From NCBI GenBank assembly GCA_039920305.1, contig JBDSEA010000177.1:1-9646 (forward strand): a stretch of 9,646 nucleotides of DNA, in the 5' to 3' direction. The position numbers and the translations under genes are program-made. Positions within the stretch are counted from its first letter, which is position 1. Each line of letters opens with the position of its first letter. Source of the stretch: DASRAJ01 sp039920305 (GTDB lineage: Bacteria; Bacteroidota; Bacteroidia; Chitinophagales; UBA10324). Positions 7,338 to 9,646 of this stretch are shown one piece after another. The notes under the pieces are model-generated. The model was not told the DNA's origin and searched no databases. It worked only from the letters and a program-made list of their open reading frames with translations.

Positions 7338-9050
7338 ATGAGAAAATTAATCTCAGTTGTCTTGCTTTGCTGTCTTAATAACTTTAGTTTATGTCAAAAT
7401 CGAAATAATGTCTGGATTATTGGAGCCATTCCTGCAGTAGGTGACTTAGATGCGAAAATTGATTTTTCCTCTGGCATGCCCATTAGTGATACACTTATTA
7501 ATGCAACAATGCCTATTCCCAATACCAAGGCAAACATTTGTGATACGGCGGGTAATCTTTTATTCTATACAAATGGGATATGGATCGCAAACAGAGATGA
7601 TGATACCATGATGAATGGATATGGTGTTACTTCTGGCTTTGGAGCTAATTACTGGAGCTTTACGGGTACCTTAATTCTTCAAGGTGCTTTAATTCTTCCG
7701 GTACAGGATCATCCGAACGACTATTATCTTTTTGCCGTAAATGCCGATGACTCAATCACCTTTCGCCCGCATAAATTGGTTTACTCAAGGGTTGACATGA
7801 CGCTGGATGGCGGACTCGGTGGCGTAACGGATAAGAACATTAGTATTGTAGATAGTGTAACACTAACTAATGGACGAATTACTGCCTGCAAGCATGCTGA
7901 CGGAAAAAGCTGGTGGCTCATTGCTCATGAATCAAACAACAGCAAATACCTGAAATGGTTGGTCACTGCGGATAGTATTTACGGACCTTACTTTCAAACC
8001 ATTGGTTCAGATTACGGAACCGGTTTTACTGATGTTACAGGCCAGTCTGCTTTCTCTAATGACGGCAGCTTATTTGCAACTTTCGGAAACAATTTTAAGC
8101 TTGATATCATGGACTTCGACCGGTGCACAGGAATTTTTTCGAATTGCAATACGATCACTTTTAATTATAATTATCTAAGTGTAGGTATTCCAAAGGGCTG
8201 TTTATTTTCACCCAATGATAGGTTCATTTACGCTAATACTGATGGTCGAATGTGGCAGGTTGATTTGCAATCCGATACCGGCTTGTATGAAATTGACACC
8301 GTGGGCTATTACGATTCCACCTCTGATCCCTTTCCAGCCTACTTCGCTAATTCCGCCCTGGGACCCGATGGCAAAATTTATATCGGTGAGTGGAATGGGA
8401 ATATCCACCTGCACGTAATTAATGCGCCCAACCAAAAAGGCGCTGCATGCCATTTTCAGCAGCATAGCTACAAGCTTCCGGTATATAATGGTACGGTTCC
8501 TAACTTTGTGAATTATGATTTGGGTCCGCTCAAAATATTTGAGGCAGATGCAGGCACCAATAAATATATTTCAAATGGTGATACGGTGCAACTCGGCACT
8601 CCCCCCATTGACAGCTTGATCTATCAGTGGTCGGCGTCAGCATCATTAAGCAATATAAACACTGCTCAGCCGCTTTCTTTTCCTGATACCACTACAAAAT
8701 ATTACCTGACCATCATTGACACTACGGATACTGCGGGTTGCAACCAGCGAATTGATTCAATAATGGTGTATGTGGATGAATATCCGCTGGGGAATAACTT
8801 CGGGAATGATCATAATGGTATCATCATATTCCCAAACCCGGTTTCCAAAATGCTCACTGTTTCTTTCGGAACTATCCAGCCCGGTGCGGTACTCAGCATT
8901 TTTAATGATCTCGGAATTAAAGTGAAGGAGCAAAAAATCTTTTCAAAACCGGCAACCACAATTAATGTTTCAGCACTGTTACCGGGAATTTATTTTCTAA
9001 GAATTCAATCAAGCGGCAGAAACCTTTCTCAGAAGTTCATTAAGGAGTGA
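7338..9050 (+). CDS. Secreted propeller-like protein with Ig/PKD-like module and T9SS type A sorting domain
   Basis: This intact 570-residue exported protein starts with a signal peptide (MRKLISVVLLCCLNNFSLC, probable cleavage before Gln20). The body, about residues 20-405, has blade-like repeats seen in beta-propellers of Bacteroidota surface proteins: NVWIIGAIP, TAGNLLFYTNGIWI, DYYLFAVNADD, GKSWWLIAHE, QSAFSNDGSLFATFG, GCLFSPNDRFIYAN and ALGPDGKIYIGEWNG. I know of no catalytic motif in it. Residues about 411-488 are an Ig/PKD-like module (EADAGTNKYISNGDTVQLG ... TTKYYLTIIDT) of the same type as in the upstream gene. Residues about 495-570 are a T9SS type A sorting domain (IIIFPNPVSKML, FNDLGIKVKEQ, LPGIYFLRIQ, final QKFIKE). 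It begins 23 bp after the preceding gene, so the two are probably one transcript. It is less AT-rich than that gene, especially in its 3' half. Specific function is unknown. Confidence 0.87.
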   Translation: MRKLISVVLLCCLNNFSLCQNRNNVWIIGAIPAVGDLDAKIDFSSGMPISDTLINATMPIPNTKANICDTAGNLLFYTNGIWIANRDDDTMMNGYGVTSGFGANYWSFTGTLILQGALILPVQDHPNDYYLFAVNADDSITFRPHKLVYSRVDMTLDGGLGGVTDKNISIVDSVTLTNGRITACKHADGKSWWLIAHESNNSKYLKWLVTADSIYGPYFQTIGSDYGTGFTDVTGQSAFSNDGSLFATFGNNFKLDIMDFDRCTGIFSNCNTITFNYNYLSVGIPKGCLFSPNDRFIYANTDGRMWQVDLQSDTGLYEIDTVGYYDSTSDPFPAYFANSALGPDGKIYIGEWNGNIHLHVINAPNQKGAACHFQQHSYKLPVYNGTVPNFVNYDLGPLKIFEADAGTNKYISNGDTVQLGTPPIDSLIYQWSASASLSNINTAQPLSFPDTTTKYYLTIIDTTDTAGCNQRIDSIMVYVDEYPLGNNFGNDHNGIIIFPNPVSKMLTVSFGTIQPGAVLSIFNDLGIKVKEQKIFSKPATTINVSALLPGIYFLRIQSSGRNLSQKFIKE

Positions 9051-9073
9051 ATTGGAATCCTATCGAAATTTTC

Positions 9074-9108
9074 TACCGATGCCATCGCTTTGAATGATAG
9101 CATCGGTA
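9074..9108 (+). terminator. Hairpin, probable transcription terminator after the secreted-protein genes
   Basis: TACCGATGC (9074-9082) and GCATCGGTA (9100-9108) form a perfect 9-bp stem. After one C-A mismatch, three further inner pairs (ATC/GAT) are possible, leaving a loop of about nine bases. It lies 24 bp past the stop codon of the 570-residue protein and before the next gene, which suits a terminator. The T run expected right after the stem is absent; TTTT comes only at 9121-9124, so it could instead be a 3'-end stabilising hairpin or a protein-binding inverted repeat. Confidence 0.5.
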
Positions 9109-9158
9109 ACTGAGAAAAAGTTTTATCCTGTATCATTGCCGTTTAAATTCAATTACAA

Positions 9159-9646
9159 ATGTTTCAGTCTTTATCGGAATCGTCCGGCTGGGTGAGCATG
9201 ATCACACTGGTTTTCATGGAGGTGATTCTTGGCGTTGACAACATCATTTTTGTTTCCCTTATTGCAAACAAGCTTCCTGATGATCAGAAAAAGCGCGGAA
9301 GATTTTACGGACTGGCGATAGCCATGATCATCCGCATACTCTTATTGCTTGGTATTGCATTCATCATTTCCCTTACCAAACCCTGGTTCACCGTTTTAAA
9401 TTATGAATTAAGCGGCAGAGACCTCATCATGATTGCCGGCGGTATCTTCTTATTATATCAGACAACCCGTGAAATTCATGAAAAGATCGAAGGAAAAGCA
9501 GACGAACAAAAAGTGGCAGGCTCGTCAAATTTCGTAAAGGCAATCATTCAGATTGCACTCATCAACCTTGTATTTTCAGTGGATTCTATCCTGACTGCAT
9601 TGGGAATGACTGAGGATGTGGGAGTAATGATGGCAGCGGTCATCCT
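9159..9646 (+). CDS. TerC family integral membrane protein, N-terminal part (3' end outside window)
   Basis: This is the first 162 codons of a TerC-family membrane protein. The ATG at 9159 is the first after an in-frame TAA at 9144-9146. Visible features are the first membrane segment with the conserved acidic motif MEVILGVDNIIFV (Glu21, Asp27, Asn28), a second hydrophobic segment (IRILLLLGIAFIISL), a third (LIMIAGGIFLLYQ), a hydrophilic loop with HEKIEGKADEQ, and the second acidic motif NLVFSVDSILTALGMT (Asp142). The family was named for tellurite resistance. Bacterial homologues (Alx, TerC, MeeF/MeeY-type) are linked to metal export, notably manganese, and metal supply to exported proteins. 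That role is inferred here. The family is usually longer, so about a third of the gene should lie beyond the window. It has its own 108 bp upstream gap with a hairpin, so it is probably transcribed separately from the secreted-protein genes. Confidence 0.93.
   Translation, partial: MFQSLSESSGWVSMITLVFMEVILGVDNIIFVSLIANKLPDDQKKRGRFYGLAIAMIIRILLLLGIAFIISLTKPWFTVLNYELSGRDLIMIAGGIFLLYQTTREIHEKIEGKADEQKVAGSSNFVKAIIQIALINLVFSVDSILTALGMTEDVGVMMAAVI

Noticed and set aside
8208..8465. ORFs on both strands inside the 570-residue secreted-protein gene
   Set aside because: The gene's own frame is continuous with propeller-like and sorting domains; these are chance frames.

Overview
The window looks like a chromosomal segment from a member of the Bacteroidota, probably a Chitinophagales- or Sphingobacteriia-like lineage. 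Two proteins end in type IX secretion system (T9SS) type A sorting domains, and that system is confined to this phylum. The EtfA / bifunctional-nuclease / CNT-transporter neighbourhood and the weak Shine-Dalgarno signals also fit. No rRNA, tRNA, CRISPR array, insertion sequence or phage gene was seen.

Layout: the left third is housekeeping. It holds the 3' end of etfA (electron transfer flavoprotein alpha subunit), then, 16 bp downstream on the same strand, a bifunctional nuclease (DUF151) protein with a C-terminal UVR motif. A convergent DCC-family thiol oxidoreductase-like gene follows on the minus strand. Divergent from it, 20 bp away, is a complete Na+- or H+-coupled concentrative nucleoside transporter (NupC/CNT). 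The right edge holds the 5' part of a TerC-family membrane protein. It is truncated by the window end.

The middle (about 3.2-9.05 kb) encodes two secreted T9SS cargo proteins in the same orientation, 23 bp apart. The first is a large multidomain protein: signal peptide, N-terminal beta-sandwich-like module, two Ig/PKD-like modules, a parallel beta-helix, a helical stalk and a T9SS tail. It is split by a one-base reading-frame break near 4700-4729. The upstream piece has the signal peptide but no sorting tail. The downstream piece has the tail but no credible start codon. Together they would form about 1,356 residues. The second is an intact 570-residue protein with a propeller-like body, one Ig/PKD-like module and a T9SS tail. 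The first gene is much more AT-rich than the flanking housekeeping genes.

Functionally the segment mixes core metabolism and uptake genes with a small cell-surface or secreted-protein cassette. No secretion machinery is encoded here, so it must lie elsewhere in the genome. The item most worth checking is the frame break: sequence error, pseudogenisation, or programmed -1 frameshifting at an A_AAT_TTC heptamer that sits where the frame must change. I see no convincing evidence of a wholly new defence or mobile system.
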